Positions 1 through 11,317 are shown, counted from the stretch's first letter. The stretch is 64,000 nucleotides of DNA from Serratia entomophila (GCF_021462285.1 NZ_CP082787.1:1798001-1862000), one strand, 5' to 3'. Notes: a model not told the origin generated them from the letters alone. A program made the numbers and translations.

Positions 1-1832
1 TTTCCGCGCTGAACCGCCTGATGCCGCTGGTGTCGCTGCTGAATGACGAAACCCTGCAGGACAGAGCGGAAGAAATCCGTGAAGAGCTGGAAGAAGCGCA
101 GGACGCCGCACGCCATATCCAGCAGCACGGCGTTTCCCTGGCCAAGCTGGAGCCGCTGCTGTCGGTGTTGCAGAGCGATCCGCAGCAGCATGAACAGCTG
201 CAGCAGGACTATGCGCAAGCGCAGAGCCAGCAGCGTCAGGCCAAGCAGCAGGCGTTCGCGCTGACCGAAGTCGTGCAACGCCGCGCGCACTTCAGCTATA
301 CCGACTCCGCCGGCATGCAGAATGCCAACAACGATCTCAACGATAAGCTGCGTCAGCGCCTGGAGCACGCGGAGGCGGAACGTACCCGCGCCCGCGAACA
401 GCTGCGCCAGTACCAGACGCAGTTTACCCAGTACAGCCAGGTGCTGGCCTCGCTGAAAAGCTCGTATGACGCCAAGCGCGACATGCTGAAGGAGCTGAGC
501 CAGGAGCTGGTGGATATCGGCGTCCAGGCCGACGCCAATGCCGAAGCGCGCGCGCGCCAGCGCCGCGACGAACTGCATGCGGCGCTGAGCAATAACCGTG
601 CGCGCCGTAACCAACTGGAAAAGCAGCTGACCTTCTGCGAAGCGGAAATGGACAGCCTGCAGAAGAAACTGCGCAAGCTGGAACGCGATTACTACCAGCT
701 GCGCGAGCAGGTGGTTACCGCCAAGGCGGGCTGGTGCGCGGTCATGCGCATGGTGAAAGACAATGGCGTCGAACGCCGTCTGCACCGCCGTGAGCTGGCG
801 TATATGGACGGCGACGAACTGCGTTCGATGTCGGATAAGGCGCTCGGCGCGCTGCGCCTGGCGGTGGCGGACAACGAACATCTGCGCGACGTGCTGCGCC
901 TGTCGGAAGATCCGAAACGCCCGGAGCGCAAGATCCAGTTCTACATTGCGGTATACCAACATCTGCGCGAGCGCATTCGTCAGGACATCATCCGCACCGA
1001 CGATCCGGTCGAAGCCATCGAACAGATGGAAATCGAGCTGGGCCGCCTGACCGAAGAGCTGACCGCCCGCGAACAAAAACTGGCGATCAGTTCCAAGAGC
1101 GTGGCCAACATCATCCGCAAGACCATTCAGCGCGAACAGAACCGCATTCGCATGCTCAACCAGGGCCTGCAGGCGGTGTCCTTCGGCCAGGTGAAGAGCG
1201 TGCGGCTGAACGTCAACGTGCGTGAAGCGCACGCCACCTTGCTGGACGTGCTTTCCGAGCAGCAAGAGCAGCATCAGGACCTGTTCAACAGCAACCGCCT
1301 GACCTTCTCTGAAGCGCTGGCCAAGCTGTATCAGCGCCTGAACCCGCAGATTGATATGGGGCAGCGCACGCCGCAAACCATCGGCGAAGAGCTGCTGGAT
1401 TACCGTAACTACCTCGAGCTGGAGGTGGAAGTGTTCCGCGGTTCCGACGGCTGGCTGCGCGCCGAGAGCGGCGCCTTGTCGACCGGGGAAGCCATCGGTA
1501 CCGGGATGTCTATCCTGGTGATGGTGGTGCAGAGCTGGGAGGAAGAGTCGCGTCGCCTGCGCGGCAAGGACATCTCCCCATGCCGCCTGCTGTTCCTCGA
1601 CGAAGCGGCGCGTCTGGACGCCAAGTCCATCGCCACGCTGTTCGAGCTGTGCGATCGCCTGGAAATGCAGCTGATCATCGCGGCGCCGGAGAACATCAGC
1701 CCAGAGAAAGGTACCACTTACAAGCTGGTGCGCAAGGTGTTCCAGAATCATGAACACGTGCACGTGGTGGGGCTGCGCGGTTTCGCCAGCGAGCCGCCGG
1801 CGCTGGGCAATACGCCGGTAGAGACGCCTTAG
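1..1832 (+). CDS. mukB: Chromosome partition protein MukB, C-terminal part (5' end outside window)
   Basis: This is the SMC-like ATPase of the MukBEF condensin, which compacts and segregates the chromosome. The frame is open from base 3, so the start lies upstream. About 609 residues are present, roughly the last 40% of the usual 1486. The visible part is a long Gln/Glu/Arg-rich coiled coil followed by the C-terminal half of the ATPase head. The head carries an ABC signature (LSTGEAIG, near base 1476) and a Walker B segment ([13 protein letters not shown], near base 1582). The Walker A half would be in the missing N-terminus. The downstream neighbour ldtD matches the E. coli order. A rho-independent terminator follows directly. 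No disruption is visible. Confidence 0.97.
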   Translation, partial: SALNRLMPLVSLLNDETLQDRAEEIREELEEAQDAARHIQQHGVSLAKLEPLLSVLQSDPQQHEQLQQDYAQAQSQQRQAKQQAFALTEVVQRRAHFSYTDSAGMQNANNDLNDKLRQRLEHAEAERTRAREQLRQYQTQFTQYSQVLASLKSSYDAKRDMLKELSQELVDIGVQADANAEARARQRRDELHAALSNNRARRNQLEKQLTFCEAEMDSLQKKLRKLERDYYQLREQVVTAKAGWCAVMRMVKDNGVERRLHRRELAYMDGDELRSMSDKALGALRLAVADNEHLRDVLRLSEDPKRPERKIQFYIAVYQHLRERIRQDIIRTDDPVEAIEQMEIELGRLTEELTAREQKLAISSKSVANIIRKTIQREQNRIRMLNQGLQAVSFGQVKSVRLNVNVREAHATLLDVLSEQQEQHQDLFNSNRLTFSEALAKLYQRLNPQIDMGQRTPQTIGEELLDYRNYLELEVEVFRGSDGWLRAESGALSTGEAIGTGMSILVMVVQSWEEESRRLRGKDISPCRLLFLDEAARLDAKSIATLFELCDRLEMQLIIAAPENISPEKGTTYKLVRKVFQNHEHVHVVGLRGFASEPPALGNTPVETP

Positions 1833-1857
1833 CGTAAAAAAACGCGCTAAAAATCTG

Positions 1858-1888
1858 AAAATAGCCGCCCTGGGGTGGCTATTTTTTT
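1858..1888 (+). terminator. Rho-independent terminator after mukB
   Basis: An approximately 10-bp stem (AATAGCCGCC paired with GGTGGCTATT, one G-T wobble) with a short loop is followed by a run of T. It lies 26 bases after the mukB stop codon. Confidence 0.8.
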
Positions 1889-2054
1889 GTGCGCGTGGAT
1901 GATAAGACCTGCTTTTTTATCCGGCGAAAACCGGGTAGCTTAATGAAATAAACAGTTATTCGGCGCTCTGCGGGGCGAAACGGCCTTTCTGTTTGTATAC
2001 TGAAACCATAAGCAGTTTTTGATGTATTTTTTGTGAGCATACAGGGGGCAAGGG

Positions 2055-3887
2055 ATGTTGCTTAAAAATGGAAACTCAATACGGCGTCTGGCGCTGAGTT
2101 GCGCAATCGCATGCGGTCTTGCGTCGTCGTTACCCGCATGGGCAACCGTGCCGGCGTTTCCGGTGGCGTCATCCGGCATGTCCGTTGCGCAAAGTCGTTC
2201 AGAACTGCTGGCCGCGCTGCCGCGCGGCATGGCACCGCACTATCTTTCAACCTTGGCTCCTCTGTACGCGGCGAATCATATGCAGCCGATGTGGCAGGAT
2301 CGCGAGGCGGTGCAACAGTTTCAGCAGCAGCTGGCCGAGCTGGCGATGTCCGGCGTGCAGCCGCAGTTCACCCAATGGGTGAAAATGCTGACCGATCCGG
2401 CGATCAACGAAGTGGGGCGCGATATCGTGCTGTCCGACGCCATGCTCGGTTATCTGCAGTTCGTTTCCGCCATCGGCGCCAACGGCAACAGCTGGCTGTA
2501 CGGCAACATTCCCTACAAGCTTGGTTTGCCGCCCAACGCGGTGATTAACCAATGGCAGCTGGCGGTGCGTCAGGGCAAGACCCTGGGCTACGTCAATTCG
2601 CTGGCGCCGCAGCATCCGCAGTACGCCAAGATGCATCAAGCGCTGCGCGACATGCTGGCCAATAATCGGCCATGGCCGCAGATGGCCAACGGCCCGAGCC
2701 TGCGTCCCGGCCAGCTGAGCAATGATATTCCAGCCCTGCGCGAGATCCTCAAGCGGACCGGAATGCTGACCGATGCCGCACCGGAAGCGCAGCCGGAGCC
2801 GGCGGTGGTGCTGGCGACGCGCAATGAGCCCGATGACGGCGGCCTGTCGGTCGATGAAGAGAAAAACCGGGAAAGTCAGGTGGCGGTCAGCCCGTCGGCG
2901 GCGCCGGTGCAGGACATTGCCTCCGCGCCGAATTCCGGGTTGCTTACGCAGCCTGCCGCCAGCGCCGTGCCGAGCGATAATGTTTACACGCCGGATCTGG
3001 TCGAGGGCGTTAAGCGCTTCCAGCAATGGCAAGGGCTGAGCGCCGACGGTGTGATCGGCGCGCGCACCCGCGAGTGGTTGAACGTCTCGCCGAAGACCCG
3101 GGCTTCGCTGCTGGCGTTGAATATCCAACGCCTGCGCATCTTGCCGGGCCACGTCGGCACCGGCATTATGGTGAATATTCCCAACTACTCGCTGACCTAC
3201 TACCAGAACGGCAACGAAGTGCTCTCTTCGCGGGTGATCGTCGGGCGGCCGAGCCGCAAGACGCCGCTGATGAGCAGCGCGCTGAACAACGTGGTGGTCA
3301 ACCCGCCGTGGAACGTGCCGACTACGCTGGTACGTGAGGATATCGTGCCGAAGGCGATGCGTGACGGCAGCTACTTCCAGAAACACGGCTATACCGTGCT
3401 TGCCGGCTGGAGCAACGACGCTGAGGTGATCAACCCGGCGATGATCGACTGGAACATGGTGTCGGCCCGCAACTTCCCGTACCGCGTGCGCCAGGCGCCG
3501 GGCGCCACTAACTCGCTGGGGCGCTTCAAATTTAACATGCCGAGCTCGGACGCTATCTACTTGCACGATACGCCGAACCACAGCCTGTTCCAGAAAGACA
3601 TCCGCGCGCTCAGCTCCGGCTGTGTGCGGGTGAACAAGGCGTCTGATTTGGCAAATATGCTGCTGCAGGATGCCGGCTGGAATAACAGCCGCGTTTCTTC
3701 GACGCTGAAAGAGGGGAATACCACTTACGTGAATATTCGCCAGCGTATTCCGGTAAAATTGTATTATCTGACGGCCTGGGTCTCTGATGACGGCCAGCCA
3801 CAATTCCGTACAGATATTTACAATTATGATAATACGGTGAGATCGGGCGCACAAATTTTGGCTCAGGCCGAAAAATTAATGCAATAA
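2055..3887 (+). CDS. ldtD: L,D-transpeptidase LdtD (YcbB)
   Basis: This periplasmic murein enzyme forms 3-3 (mDAP-mDAP) cross-links and allows growth when D,D-transpeptidases are inhibited. The 610-residue product matches the E. coli length of 615. It has an N-terminal signal peptide with Arg-Arg at 11-12 and a hydrophobic core ending in LPAWA. A peptidoglycan-binding segment lies around residues 315-345 ([20 protein letters not shown]). The YkuD catalytic domain follows, with His504, His509 and the nucleophile Cys523 in LSSGCVRV. An acidic, Ala/Pro-rich linker around residues 245-310 separates the N-terminal part from the binding domain. The start is supported by AGGGGG seven bases upstream. 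mepK, which cuts such cross-links, lies next. Confidence 0.95.
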   Translation: MLLKNGNSIRRLALSCAIACGLASSLPAWATVPAFPVASSGMSVAQSRSELLAALPRGMAPHYLSTLAPLYAANHMQPMWQDREAVQQFQQQLAELAMSGVQPQFTQWVKMLTDPAINEVGRDIVLSDAMLGYLQFVSAIGANGNSWLYGNIPYKLGLPPNAVINQWQLAVRQGKTLGYVNSLAPQHPQYAKMHQALRDMLANNRPWPQMANGPSLRPGQLSNDIPALREILKRTGMLTDAAPEAQPEPAVVLATRNEPDDGGLSVDEEKNRESQVAVSPSAAPVQDIASAPNSGLLTQPAASAVPSDNVYTPDLVEGVKRFQQWQGLSADGVIGARTREWLNVSPKTRASLLALNIQRLRILPGHVGTGIMVNIPNYSLTYYQNGNEVLSSRVIVGRPSRKTPLMSSALNNVVVNPPWNVPTTLVREDIVPKAMRDGSYFQKHGYTVLAGWSNDAEVINPAMIDWNMVSARNFPYRVRQAPGATNSLGRFKFNMPSSDAIYLHDTPNHSLFQKDIRALSSGCVRVNKASDLANMLLQDAGWNNSRVSSTLKEGNTTYVNIRQRIPVKLYYLTAWVSDDGQPQFRTDIYNYDNTVRSGAQILAQAEKLMQ

Positions 3888-3933
3888 ATGCAGTAATTAT
3901 AAATAAATAACGGTCAGAATGTTTGGCTATACC

Positions 3934-3959
3934 ACAGGCCCTCGCATGCGGGGGCCTGT
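3934..3959. other. Stem-loop between ldtD and mepK
   Basis: An 8-bp perfect stem (ACAGGCCC with GGGCCTGT) closes an 10-base loop. No T-run follows on either strand, so it is not a classical terminator. It may stabilise or attenuate the mRNA between ldtD and mepK. Confidence 0.4.
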
Positions 3960-4067
3960 AAACCTAGGCGTATCGCGGGTTGACTCAGCATACGCAGGCG
4001 GTTATGGTTCGGACAGTGCGCTTTTTTGTGCATATATTTTGACATTCTTGCCGGGTTTAATAGAGTC

Positions 4068-4616
4068 ATGGACAAAATTGATCATCATCGCCGTAAATGG
4101 CTGGCGCTAGGCGGCGCAGCTATGGGCATAGCGCTGCTTCCAGGGCAGGCCTTTGCCAGTCTTTCCACTGCTCGTCCGCGTATTTTGGTGGTGAATAACC
4201 TGAATACCGGTGAATCACTTAAAGCCGAGTTTTTCGACGGCAAAGGTTACAATAAAGAAGAGCTGGTGCGGCTTAATCATTTATTCCGCGATTATCGCGC
4301 CAATAAAGTTAAATCGATCGATCCCCGCCTTTTTGATCATCTTTATCGCCTGCAGGGGCTGTTGGGCACCAACAAGCCGGTGCAGCTGGTTTCCGGTTAC
4401 CGCTCGCTGGACACCAATAACGAACTGCGCGCACACAGCCGCGGCGTGGCCAAGCACAGCTACCACACCAAAGGCCAGGCGATGGATTTCCATATTGAAG
4501 GCATCCAGCTGAGCAATATCCGCAAAGCGGCGTTAAAAATGCGCGCCGGTGGTGTAGGATATTACCCACGTAGCAACTTTGTACACATCGATACCGGTCC
4601 TGCACGGACCTGGTGA
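4068..4616 (+). CDS. mepK: Murein endopeptidase MepK (YcbK, DUF882/M15 family)
   Basis: This zinc-dependent periplasmic peptidase cleaves peptidoglycan cross-links; in E. coli MepK acts on both 3-3 and 4-3 bonds. The 182-residue product has a twin-arginine-type leader (HHRRKWLALGG at 6-16, cleavage near GQAFA), as E. coli YcbK does. The M15-like metal site is visible as SYHTKGQAMDFH (His and Asp ligands) and FVHIDTG near the C-terminus. The SGYRS motif of the family precedes it. The frame is open further upstream to 4026, but the leader only makes sense from 4068. It lies 180 bases after ldtD, whose 3-3 cross-links it would remodel. Confidence 0.92.
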   Translation: MDKIDHHRRKWLALGGAAMGIALLPGQAFASLSTARPRILVVNNLNTGESLKAEFFDGKGYNKEELVRLNHLFRDYRANKVKSIDPRLFDHLYRLQGLLGTNKPVQLVSGYRSLDTNNELRAHSRGVAKHSYHTKGQAMDFHIEGIQLSNIRKAALKMRAGGVGYYPRSNFVHIDTGPARTW

Positions 4617-4680
4617 TCGCGGTGCCCATAAGTGAATAGCGCCAGCCCGGCGGGTGTGGCGCTGTTGTCGTTGGAGCCTT

Positions 4681-5328
4681 ATGAAATACCACATTATTCC
4701 CGTTACTGCCTTTAGCCAGAACTGCAGCCTGATCTGGTGCGAGCATACCCAGCAGGCGGCGCTGGTCGATCCCGGCGGCGAAGCGGAAAAAATCAAAGCC
4801 GCCGTGGCCGAACGGGGCGTGACCGTCTCTCAAGTCTTACTGACGCACGGCCACCTCGACCACGTTGGCGCGGCGGCGGAGCTGGCCGAATATTATCAGG
4901 TGCCGATTTACGGGCCGGATAAGGAAGACGCCTTCTGGCTGGATGGCCTGCCGGCGCAAAGCCGGATGTTCGGTCTGGAAGAGTGCGCCCCCTTAACGCC
5001 AACCCGCTGGCTGGCGGAAGGCGACGAAGTGCAGGTTGGCGAGATGCGTTTCAAGGTGCTGCATTGCCCTGGCCATACGCCGGGTCATATCGTGTTTATC
5101 AACGCGCAGGCGCGCATGGCGCTGGTGGGCGATGTGCTGTTTAACGGCGGCGTTGGGCGCAGCGACTTCCCGCGCGGCGATCACCAGGCGCTGATCGACT
5201 CCATTCGCACTAAACTGTTGCCACAGGGGGATGACATGGCCTTTATTCCGGGCCATGGCCCGATGTCGACCTTTGGCCATGAACGCCAGACCAACCCGTT
5301 CCTGCGTGAGGAACCGCCGGTCTGGTGA
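4681..5328 (+). CDS. ycbL: Metallo-beta-lactamase-fold hydrolase YcbL (type II glyoxalase-like)
   Basis: This is a 215-residue cytoplasmic hydrolase of the glyoxalase II branch of the metallo-beta-lactamase fold; the E. coli orthologue (YcbL/GloC) has S-lactoylglutathione hydrolase activity. The metal-binding motif THGHLDHVG is at residues 57-65, with later ligands in [14 protein letters not shown] and FIPGHGP. The length equals the E. coli protein. Translation from 4681 begins [11 protein letters not shown] as in the family. The upstream in-frame ATG at 4654 would add nine unrelated residues. The gene is followed by a strong bidirectional hairpin and the convergent aspC. Confidence 0.93.
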   Translation: MKYHIIPVTAFSQNCSLIWCEHTQQAALVDPGGEAEKIKAAVAERGVTVSQVLLTHGHLDHVGAAAELAEYYQVPIYGPDKEDAFWLDGLPAQSRMFGLEECAPLTPTRWLAEGDEVQVGEMRFKVLHCPGHTPGHIVFINAQARMALVGDVLFNGGVGRSDFPRGDHQALIDSIRTKLLPQGDDMAFIPGHGPMSTFGHERQTNPFLREEPPVW

Positions 5329-5352
5329 GTCAGCTCTCCCGGCAGAAATAAC

Positions 5353-5378
5353 AAGGGGCGCACTGAGCGCCCCTTTTC
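5353..5378. terminator. Terminator between ycbL and aspC (convergent genes)
   Basis: A 9-bp stem AAGGGGCGC / GCGCCCCTT with a 5-base loop is followed by TTTCTTT on the plus strand. It sits between two convergent genes and mainly serves ycbL. Confidence 0.85.
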
Positions 5379-5394
5379 TTTAAATGCCGCTATC

Positions 5395-6585
5395 TTACAG
5401 CACGGCCACGATGGCTTCGCACAGCGGCGCCATGTTGTCCGGCGTCATGCCGGCAACGTTAACGCGGCCGGAGTTGACGGCGTAAACGCCAAACTCGTCA
5501 CGCAGGCGCAGCACCTGTTCTTTGGTCAGGCCGCTGAATGAGAACATGCCGTTCTGGTTGATGATGAAACCGAAGTCCTGCTGCGCGCCTTTCTCCTGCA
5601 GGGTATTCACAAACAGCTGACGCATGCGGTGGATGCGTTGGCGCATATCGGTCAGCTCTTGTTCCCACAGCGCGCGCAGCGCGTCGTTGCCGAGGATGGT
5701 GGCGACCACCGCCGCACCGTGGGACGGCGGGTTGGAGTAGTTGGCGCGAATTGCCGCTTTCACCTGGCTGAAGGCGCGATCGGCGGTTTCAGCGTCGGCG
5801 GCCACGATGGTGCAGGCGCCAACGCGTTCATTGTACAGGCCGAAGTTTTTCGAGTAGGAGCTGGCGACGATCAGTTCCTGATGCTTGGCGGCAAAAATGC
5901 GCAGGCCTTCGGCATCTTCTTCCAGGCCTTTGGCGAACCCCTGGTAGGCGAAGTCGAACAGCGGCAGCCAGCCGTTGGCTGCGGACAGCTCGGCCAGTTG
6001 GGCCCACTGTTCGGCGGTAGGATCGATGCCGGTCGGGTTATGGCAGCAGCCGTGGAACAGCACCACGTCGCCGGCCTGCGCCTGTTTCAGGCTATTGAGC
6101 AAGCCGTCGAAGTCCAACGCGTGGTTGGCGGCGTCATAGTAGGCGTATTCCAGCACTTCCAGGCCTACCGCGCCGAAGACGTTTTTATGATTCGGCCAGC
6201 TTGGGTTGCTGATCCAGATGCGCTTGGCGCTGGTTTGGTTGGCGATAAAGTCAGCCGCTACACGCAGGCCGCCGGTGCCACCGGGCGTTTGCGCGGTGCG
6301 CGCACGCTTGTCGGCGATGATCGGGCTTTGCTTGCCGAACAGCAGCTCTTGCGTGCAGCTGGCGAACGCCGGAATGCCTTCAATGCCGAGGTAGTTTTTG
6401 GTGGTCTCATTTTCCAGCAGATACTGCTCAGCCTTTTTCACGCTGGTCAGTACCGGGGTTTTACCGGTTTCGTCTTTATAAACGCCGATACCCAAATTGA
6501 TTTTGTCAGGGCGGGCGTCCGCGCGGAAAATGTCGGTCAGGCCCAGGATCGGGTCGGCAGGTGCAGCAGTGATTTTTTCAAACAT
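5395..6585 (-). CDS. aspC: Aspartate aminotransferase (PLP-dependent, class I)
   Basis: This enzyme interconverts aspartate plus 2-oxoglutarate with oxaloacetate plus glutamate. It also has aromatic aminotransferase activity in E. coli. The product is 396 residues, the same as E. coli AspC, if started at MFEKITAAP. Five upstream in-frame codons are ignored. The PLP lysine lies in [15 protein letters not shown] (about residue 246). The cofactor-phosphate and substrate-binding regions are recognisable ([30 protein letters not shown]). It follows ompF on the same strand, but an intervening terminator makes it a separate unit. Confidence 0.97.
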   Translation of the reverse strand: MFEKITAAPADPILGLTDIFRADARPDKINLGIGVYKDETGKTPVLTSVKKAEQYLLENETTKNYLGIEGIPAFASCTQELLFGKQSPIIADKRARTAQTPGGTGGLRVAADFIANQTSAKRIWISNPSWPNHKNVFGAVGLEVLEYAYYDAANHALDFDGLLNSLKQAQAGDVVLFHGCCHNPTGIDPTAEQWAQLAELSAANGWLPLFDFAYQGFAKGLEEDAEGLRIFAAKHQELIVASSYSKNFGLYNERVGACTIVAADAETADRAFSQVKAAIRANYSNPPSHGAAVVATILGNDALRALWEQELTDMRQRIHRMRQLFVNTLQEKGAQQDFGFIINQNGMFSFSGLTKEQVLRLRDEFGVYAVNSGRVNVAGMTPDNMAPLCEAIVAVL

Positions 6586-6764
6586 GTCAGGTGCTTCCAA
6601 ATCTCGGAGTTAAGCAGACAGAGGCATCAGGGTAGCGCCAGTTATGGGCTTTGCCAACCGTTTGCGACAAAAACACCGCGATGTTGTGAAGGGGGCAGGT
6701 TAGGCAGAAAAAATGGCGGGGAAGGGCAAATCGGCAGGATAAAAATTCACGGATGGCGCACAAA

Positions 6765-6793
6765 CAAAAACAGGGCCGAAGCCCTGTTTTTTT
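6765..6793 (-). terminator. Terminator after ompF (bidirectional)
   Basis: An AAAAACAGGGC / GCCCTGTTTTT stem with a CGAA loop gives U-runs on both strands. It lies between the ompF stop and the aspC promoter region. Confidence 0.85.
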
Positions 6794-6831
6794 AACTTAT
6801 CCGACGGTGAACCGCCGTTAAGCGCGACAAC

Positions 6832-7956
6832 TTAGAACTGGTAAACCAGGCCTACACCAACGATGTCGTCGGTAGCGGTGCCGGTGGCTTTGGTGAATTC
6901 GTTGTCGTCCAGCAGGTTGATTTTGTAATCAACGTAGGTGGACATGTTTTTGTTGAAGTAGTAGGTAGTACCAACAGAAACGTATTTAACCAGGTCCTGG
7001 TCAGAACCCACGCCTGGGACGTTCAGGTTCTTGCCTTTAGACTGCAGGTAAGACACTTCTGGACGCAGACCGAAGTCGAACTGGTACTGAGCGGTCACTT
7101 CGAAGTTCTGAGTTTTGCTGGCGAAGCCGCCACAGTTTTCGGTCGCATCACAGGTAGCCGTGAAGTTGCCGCCGCCGAATGGAGTCATGTTGCGGGTTTC
7201 GGCATACATGGCCGCCAGGTAAACGTTGTTGGCGTCGTATTTCGCGCCTACGGTCCAGGCATCAGCCTTGTCGCCGCGCTCGTTGGAACGCAGTTTTTGA
7301 TCGTCGGTACGGTTGGATGACGCGTATGCAGCACCGAAGCTTACGCCTTCGCCGATGTCATAAGTAGAGGAGATGCCCCAACCGTCGCCGTTTTGTTTCT
7401 TAACGTCACGACCGTCGTTCTGGTTTTTACCCTGGTATTGCAGGGCGAAGTTCAGACCGTCAACCAGACCGAAGAAGTTGTTGTTACGGTAGGTCGCAAC
7501 GCCGTTGGTACGGCCGGTCATGAAGTTGTCGGTGTAGGTGTAAGTGTCGCCACCGAACTCTGGCAGCATATCGGTCCAGCCTTCCACGTCGTACAGTACG
7601 CCGTAGTTACGGCCGTAGTCGAATGAGCCGTAGTCAGCGAATTTCAAACCAGCGAAGCCCAGACGAGTCTTGGTGCCTTCGGTGCCCTGAGATTCAGCGT
7701 GGTTAGCCTGAACGTTGTATTCCCACTGGCCGTAACCGGTCAGTTGGTCGGTAATCTGAGTTTCACCTTTGAAGCCGAAACGAACGTAGGTCTGATCGCC
7801 ATCATTGCCTTTGTCGTCTGAGAAGTAGTGCAGGCCGTCAACTTTACCGTACAGATCCAGCTTGTTGCCGTCTTTGTTATAGATCTCAGCTGCGTTTGCC
7901 GCACCAGCAGCCAACAGAGCCGGGATTACCACTGCAAGAATGTTGCGCTTCATCAT
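6832..7956 (-). CDS. ompF: General outer-membrane porin OmpF
   Basis: This trimeric 16-stranded beta-barrel lets small hydrophilic solutes, including many antibiotics, cross the outer membrane. The 374-residue precursor starts [10 protein letters not shown], has a signal peptide ending GAANA, and ends in the C-terminal Phe (VGLVYQF) typical of porins. The constriction-loop motif PEFGGDT and the strand [18 protein letters not shown] are clear. Position between aspC and asnS, and the OmpR-type upstream region, identify it as ompF rather than ompC. It is odd in having two Cys seven residues apart in a predicted surface loop (CDATENC), since enterobacterial porins normally lack Cys. Confidence 0.93.
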   Translation of the reverse strand: MMKRNILAVVIPALLAAGAANAAEIYNKDGNKLDLYGKVDGLHYFSDDKGNDGDQTYVRFGFKGETQITDQLTGYGQWEYNVQANHAESQGTEGTKTRLGFAGLKFADYGSFDYGRNYGVLYDVEGWTDMLPEFGGDTYTYTDNFMTGRTNGVATYRNNNFFGLVDGLNFALQYQGKNQNDGRDVKKQNGDGWGISSTYDIGEGVSFGAAYASSNRTDDQKLRSNERGDKADAWTVGAKYDANNVYLAAMYAETRNMTPFGGGNFTATCDATENCGGFASKTQNFEVTAQYQFDFGLRPEVSYLQSKGKNLNVPGVGSDQDLVKYVSVGTTYYFNKNMSTYVDYKINLLDDNEFTKATGTATDDIVGVGLVYQF

Positions 7957-8116
7957 TATTAATTACCCTCATTGGTGTTATTCGGACACCTTTGCCACTG
8001 CCGCCAATAATTCTTTTGAACTATTGTTGATAGATTGGTGTCGTCCTGTGTCTGAACGCAGTGTTCCATTCGCAGGCGGGTTAATCTAGAACGAAAATGC
8101 TACGAATGTCCTAATG
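7957..8116 (-). promoter_or_regulatory. ompF core promoter and 5' leader
   Basis: This is the 160 bases between the OmpR-like sites and the ompF start. It holds the expected core promoter and a leader of roughly 100 bases, and nothing codes here. A ribosome-binding sequence GAGGG precedes the ATG by about 10 bases. The exact -10 could not be fixed by eye. Confidence 0.5.
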
Positions 8117-8158
8117 AGGTTTCAAAAAGAAAATATGTGTTACAAAATGTAATATTAA
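8117..8158 (-). promoter_or_regulatory. OmpR-binding region upstream of ompF (F1-F3 like)
   Basis: Read on the minus strand this stretch contains TACATTTTGTAACACATA followed by TTTTCTTTTTGAAACC. It closely resembles the remembered E. coli ompF region bound by OmpR. The following GTAGCATTTTCG also resembles the E. coli core promoter. Osmoregulation by EnvZ/OmpR is inferred. Confidence 0.65.
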
Positions 8159-8183
8159 GGGAACTTTGTGACGCAGGTCAATA

Positions 8184-8218
8184 ATAAAAAATGCGAAAGG
8201 CCAGCAGAGCTGGCCTTT
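8184..8218 (-). terminator. Terminator after asnS
   Basis: A perfect 10-bp stem AAAGGCCAGC / GCTGGCCTTT with an AGA loop is followed on the minus strand by CGCATTTTTTATT. It separates asnS from the ompF control region. Confidence 0.85.
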
Positions 8219-8260
8219 GTTTTGTAACAAAATCGTATGGAAACTGTTTAAACCTATTAA

Positions 8261-9661
8261 TTAGAAGCTTGCATTGCGTGGCGTTCGCGGGAACGGGATC
8301 ACGTCACGCACGTTTTGCACACCGGTGACATAGGCGATTAAACGTTCAAAGCCCAAACCGAAACCGGCGTGAGGCACGGTGCCGTAACGGCGCAGGTCAC
8401 GATACCACCAGTAGTCTTCTTTATTCAGGCCCATGGCTTCCAAACGCTGATCCAACACGTCCAGGCGTTCTTCACGCTGTGCGCCGCCGATGATTTCACC
8501 GATACCCGGCGCCAGCACGTCCATCGCCGCGACGGTTTTGCCGTCGTCGTTCATGCGCATATAGAAGGCTTTGATGTCTTTCGGGTAGTTTTTCACCACT
8601 ACCGGCGCTTTGAAGTGTTTCTCCGCCAGATAGCGCTCGTGCTCGGAGGACAGATCGATGCCCCAGGAAACCGGGTTTTCGAACTTCTGGCCGGAGGCGA
8701 TCAGAATTTCCACCGCTTCGGTGTAGTCAACCTGGGCAAAGTCGGAGGAGACAAAACGCTTCAGGCGATCGATGGCGTCTTTATCTACGCGTTCGGCGAA
8801 GAACTGCATGTCATCCATGCGCTCGTTCAGCACCGCCTGGAACACATACTTCAGCATTTTCTCCGCCAGCTCAGCAATGTCTGCCAGCGTGGCGAAGGCC
8901 ACTTCCGGTTCGATCATCCAGAACTCCGCCAGATGGCGGCTGGTGTTGGAGTTTTCGGCGCGGAAGGTCGGGCCAAAGGTGTAGATTTTTGACAGCGCGC
9001 AGGCGTAGGTTTCGCCGTTCAGCTGGCCGGATACGGTGAGGAACGCCTCTTTACCGAAGAAGTCTTCGCTGAAGTCGACGGCGCCTTTATCGGTGCGCGG
9101 CAGGTTTTCCAGATCCAGCGTGGAAACGCGGAACATTTCGCCGGCGCCTTCGGTATCAGAGGCGGTGATCAGCGGGGTGGATACCCAGAAGAAGCCGTTC
9201 TCGTGATAGAAGCGGTGAATGGCCTGCGCCAGCGTATGGCGCACGCGCGCCACGGCGCCGATCAGGTTGGTGCGCGGACGCAGGTGCGCCACTTCACGCA
9301 GGTACTCGATGCTGTGGCGCTTGGCCGCCATCGGGTAGGTGTCCGGATCGTCAACCCAGCCGACCACCTTGATGGCGGTTGCCTGCAGTTCGTAACTTTG
9401 GCCTTCGCCCGGGGAGGCGACAACCTTGCCGGTCACTTCAACCGAGCAGCCGGTGGTCAGGTGCAGCACTTCATCCTGATAATTCGGCAGAGAATTATTA
9501 ACGACGGCCTGTAACGGATCAAAGCAGGAACCGTCATAGACGGCCAGGAAGGAGATACCAGCTTTAGAATCTCTCCGGGTACGTACCCAGCCGCGCACGG
9601 TGACTTCACTGTCAACCGCAGCACGACCTTGCAGTACGTCGACTACAGGCACTACGCTCAT
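8261..9661 (-). CDS. asnS: Asparaginyl-tRNA synthetase
   Basis: This class II enzyme charges tRNA-Asn with asparagine. The 466-residue product has the usual length. An N-terminal OB-fold anticodon-binding domain ([16 protein letters not shown] region) precedes the class II catalytic core. The core shows motif 2 [19 protein letters not shown] and motif 3 FGLGFERLI. No partial duplication or frameshift is visible. It is transcribed in the same direction as pncB upstream and ompF downstream, with a terminator on each side. Confidence 0.97.
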   Translation of the reverse strand: MSVVPVVDVLQGRAAVDSEVTVRGWVRTRRDSKAGISFLAVYDGSCFDPLQAVVNNSLPNYQDEVLHLTTGCSVEVTGKVVASPGEGQSYELQATAIKVVGWVDDPDTYPMAAKRHSIEYLREVAHLRPRTNLIGAVARVRHTLAQAIHRFYHENGFFWVSTPLITASDTEGAGEMFRVSTLDLENLPRTDKGAVDFSEDFFGKEAFLTVSGQLNGETYACALSKIYTFGPTFRAENSNTSRHLAEFWMIEPEVAFATLADIAELAEKMLKYVFQAVLNERMDDMQFFAERVDKDAIDRLKRFVSSDFAQVDYTEAVEILIASGQKFENPVSWGIDLSSEHERYLAEKHFKAPVVVKNYPKDIKAFYMRMNDDGKTVAAMDVLAPGIGEIIGGAQREERLDVLDQRLEAMGLNKEDYWWYRDLRRYGTVPHAGFGLGFERLIAYVTGVQNVRDVIPFPRTPRNASF

Positions 9662-9802
9662 AGATTTCTCTCTTTATATTTGGTTTAGAAATAGCTTACA
9701 ACCCAAGAATATGGGGATGCTTGCTATGTTACTTGCCGCGGTGCAGAGCACAAGCAGAAATCGCCAGATTGGCGCAACATTTCTCGGGGGCGGGCCGATT
9801 GA

Positions 9803-9842
9803 ACAAAGAAAAAGCCGGGCGATGTTCGCACCGGCTTTCTTT
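9803..9842 (-). terminator. Terminator after pncB
   Basis: An AAAGCCGG / CCGGCTTT stem with a 12-base loop is flanked by A/T runs. On the minus strand it ends CCGGCTTTTTCTTTG, 16 bases after the pncB stop. Confidence 0.75.
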
Positions 9843-9857
9843 ATATATAAGGAAGCG

Positions 9858-11063
9858 TCAGCTGGCTTTTTTCACCAGCGGCAGATCGAAGGCTTTACGC
9901 AGGGCTTTCACGAAGGCCTGATCCTGGCAGATGGTTTTGCCCGGGCTGTCGGAAAGCTTGGCGACCGGTTTACCCTTGCACTCCACCAGTTTGATCACGA
10001 TATTCAGCGGCTTGACGCCCGGAATATCACAGGTCAGGCGGGTGCCGATGCCGAACACCAGGTTGATGCGCTGGTAGAAATGGCGGTACAGCGCCAGCGC
10101 CTTGTCCAGATCCAGGTTATCCGAGAACACCAGGGTTTTGCTCATTGGGTCGATGCCCAGTTTTTGATAGTGGGCGATGGCTTTCTCGCCCCACTCGAAC
10201 GGATCGCCCGAGTCGTGGCGCAGCCCCTGATAGCGTTGGGCGAACTGCGGGCTAAAATCACGCAGGAAGGCATCCATGGTGATGCAGTCGGTCAACGCGA
10301 TGCCGAGCTGGTTCGGGTATTCGTCCAGCCAGGCCTGCAGCGCCGCGCGCTGGCTGTTGGCCAACACCGGGCTAATTTGCTGGTGGGCCTGAAACCACTC
10401 GTGCGCCTGGGTGCCGACCGGCGCCAGATCCAATTGGTAGGCCAGATCGTAATTGCTGGTGCCGACCAGATAAGGGAACTCCGCCTTCAGAGTGCTGACG
10501 ATCGCCTGCTGCACGCCCTGCGAGAAGCGGCGGCGGGTGCCGAAGTCCATCAGCTTGAAGCGCGAGATATCCAGATCGCCGGCCAGGGCCCTGAACTGTT
10601 CCAGTTTGCTGCGCAGGTGGGCGACCGCCTGCGCCGGGGTGACCTCCGGCGAGCGGTGGCGGTGCACCACCTCGCTAATCACCGCCAGCAGCGGAACTTC
10701 CCACATGATCACCTCGCGCCACGGCCCGGCGATGCGGATCTGCAGCCTGCCGTCGCGGTTGTCGATGTTCACCTGCTGCGGATCGTAGCGAAATTCCCGC
10801 AGCCAGCTCAGGTAGTCCTGGCGGAAGAAGGGCAGCCCGGAGAGATAATTGAACTCAGCATCGGTCAGCGCCAACTGGCTCATCAGCGCGACCTGCGCGC
10901 GGATCTCATCGGCATATTCGCCCAGCAGTTCATCGCCGCGGCAACGGAATTCCGCCGCAACGCTGATTGCGGGATAGCGATGGAACACTGCTTGCTGCAT
11001 ATGAAGCTTATAGGCGTCAGTATCAAGCAGTGATGTCAAAATCGGGGAGGCGTATTGAGTCAT
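9858..11063 (-). CDS. pncB: Nicotinate phosphoribosyltransferase
   Basis: This enzyme converts nicotinate and PRPP to nicotinate mononucleotide with ATP hydrolysis, the entry step of the NAD salvage (Preiss-Handler) pathway. The 401-residue product matches the family length. Recognisable segments are [20 protein letters not shown] at the N-terminus, DFGTRRRFS, and [14 protein letters not shown], the latter forming part of the phosphoribosyl-binding site. It lies between asnS and a diguanylate cyclase gene. I saw no clear NadR box in the upstream 250 bases. Confidence 0.96.
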   Translation of the reverse strand: MTQYASPILTSLLDTDAYKLHMQQAVFHRYPAISVAAEFRCRGDELLGEYADEIRAQVALMSQLALTDAEFNYLSGLPFFRQDYLSWLREFRYDPQQVNIDNRDGRLQIRIAGPWREVIMWEVPLLAVISEVVHRHRSPEVTPAQAVAHLRSKLEQFRALAGDLDISRFKLMDFGTRRRFSQGVQQAIVSTLKAEFPYLVGTSNYDLAYQLDLAPVGTQAHEWFQAHQQISPVLANSQRAALQAWLDEYPNQLGIALTDCITMDAFLRDFSPQFAQRYQGLRHDSGDPFEWGEKAIAHYQKLGIDPMSKTLVFSDNLDLDKALALYRHFYQRINLVFGIGTRLTCDIPGVKPLNIVIKLVECKGKPVAKLSDSPGKTICQDQAFVKALRKAFDLPLVKKAS

Positions 11064-11317
11064 AGCGCGTTACAGCATCCTCGTCAGGCGCGTGTCCAAA
11101 TCCGGATAATCATAAAAAGTGGGGGGAGTATACCCGGATTATCCTGTTATTGAAGCTGCATCACACCACAAATTACCGGAGCGGGTCGAGGATTAAACGT
11201 GCGTTTATGGCGGCTTGCTGTTTAAAGCGCGGCAGAAATGCCAGATAAGCCTGTAAGGTGAATGACTTAGCCTAATTAGTCATAAAAATTATAATGTTAA
11301 TTATTTTAAACAGCAAT

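Noticed and set aside
2247-3854. 535-codon open frame on the minus strand opposite ldtD
   Set aside because: It lies fully antisense to a clear ldtD gene, is Arg/His/Gln-rich without motifs, and reflects the lack of stop codons in GC-rich antisense frames.
9600-11033. 477-codon plus-strand frame opposite pncB and the start of asnS
   Set aside because: It spans two real genes antisense and has no recognisable domain or good ribosome-binding site.
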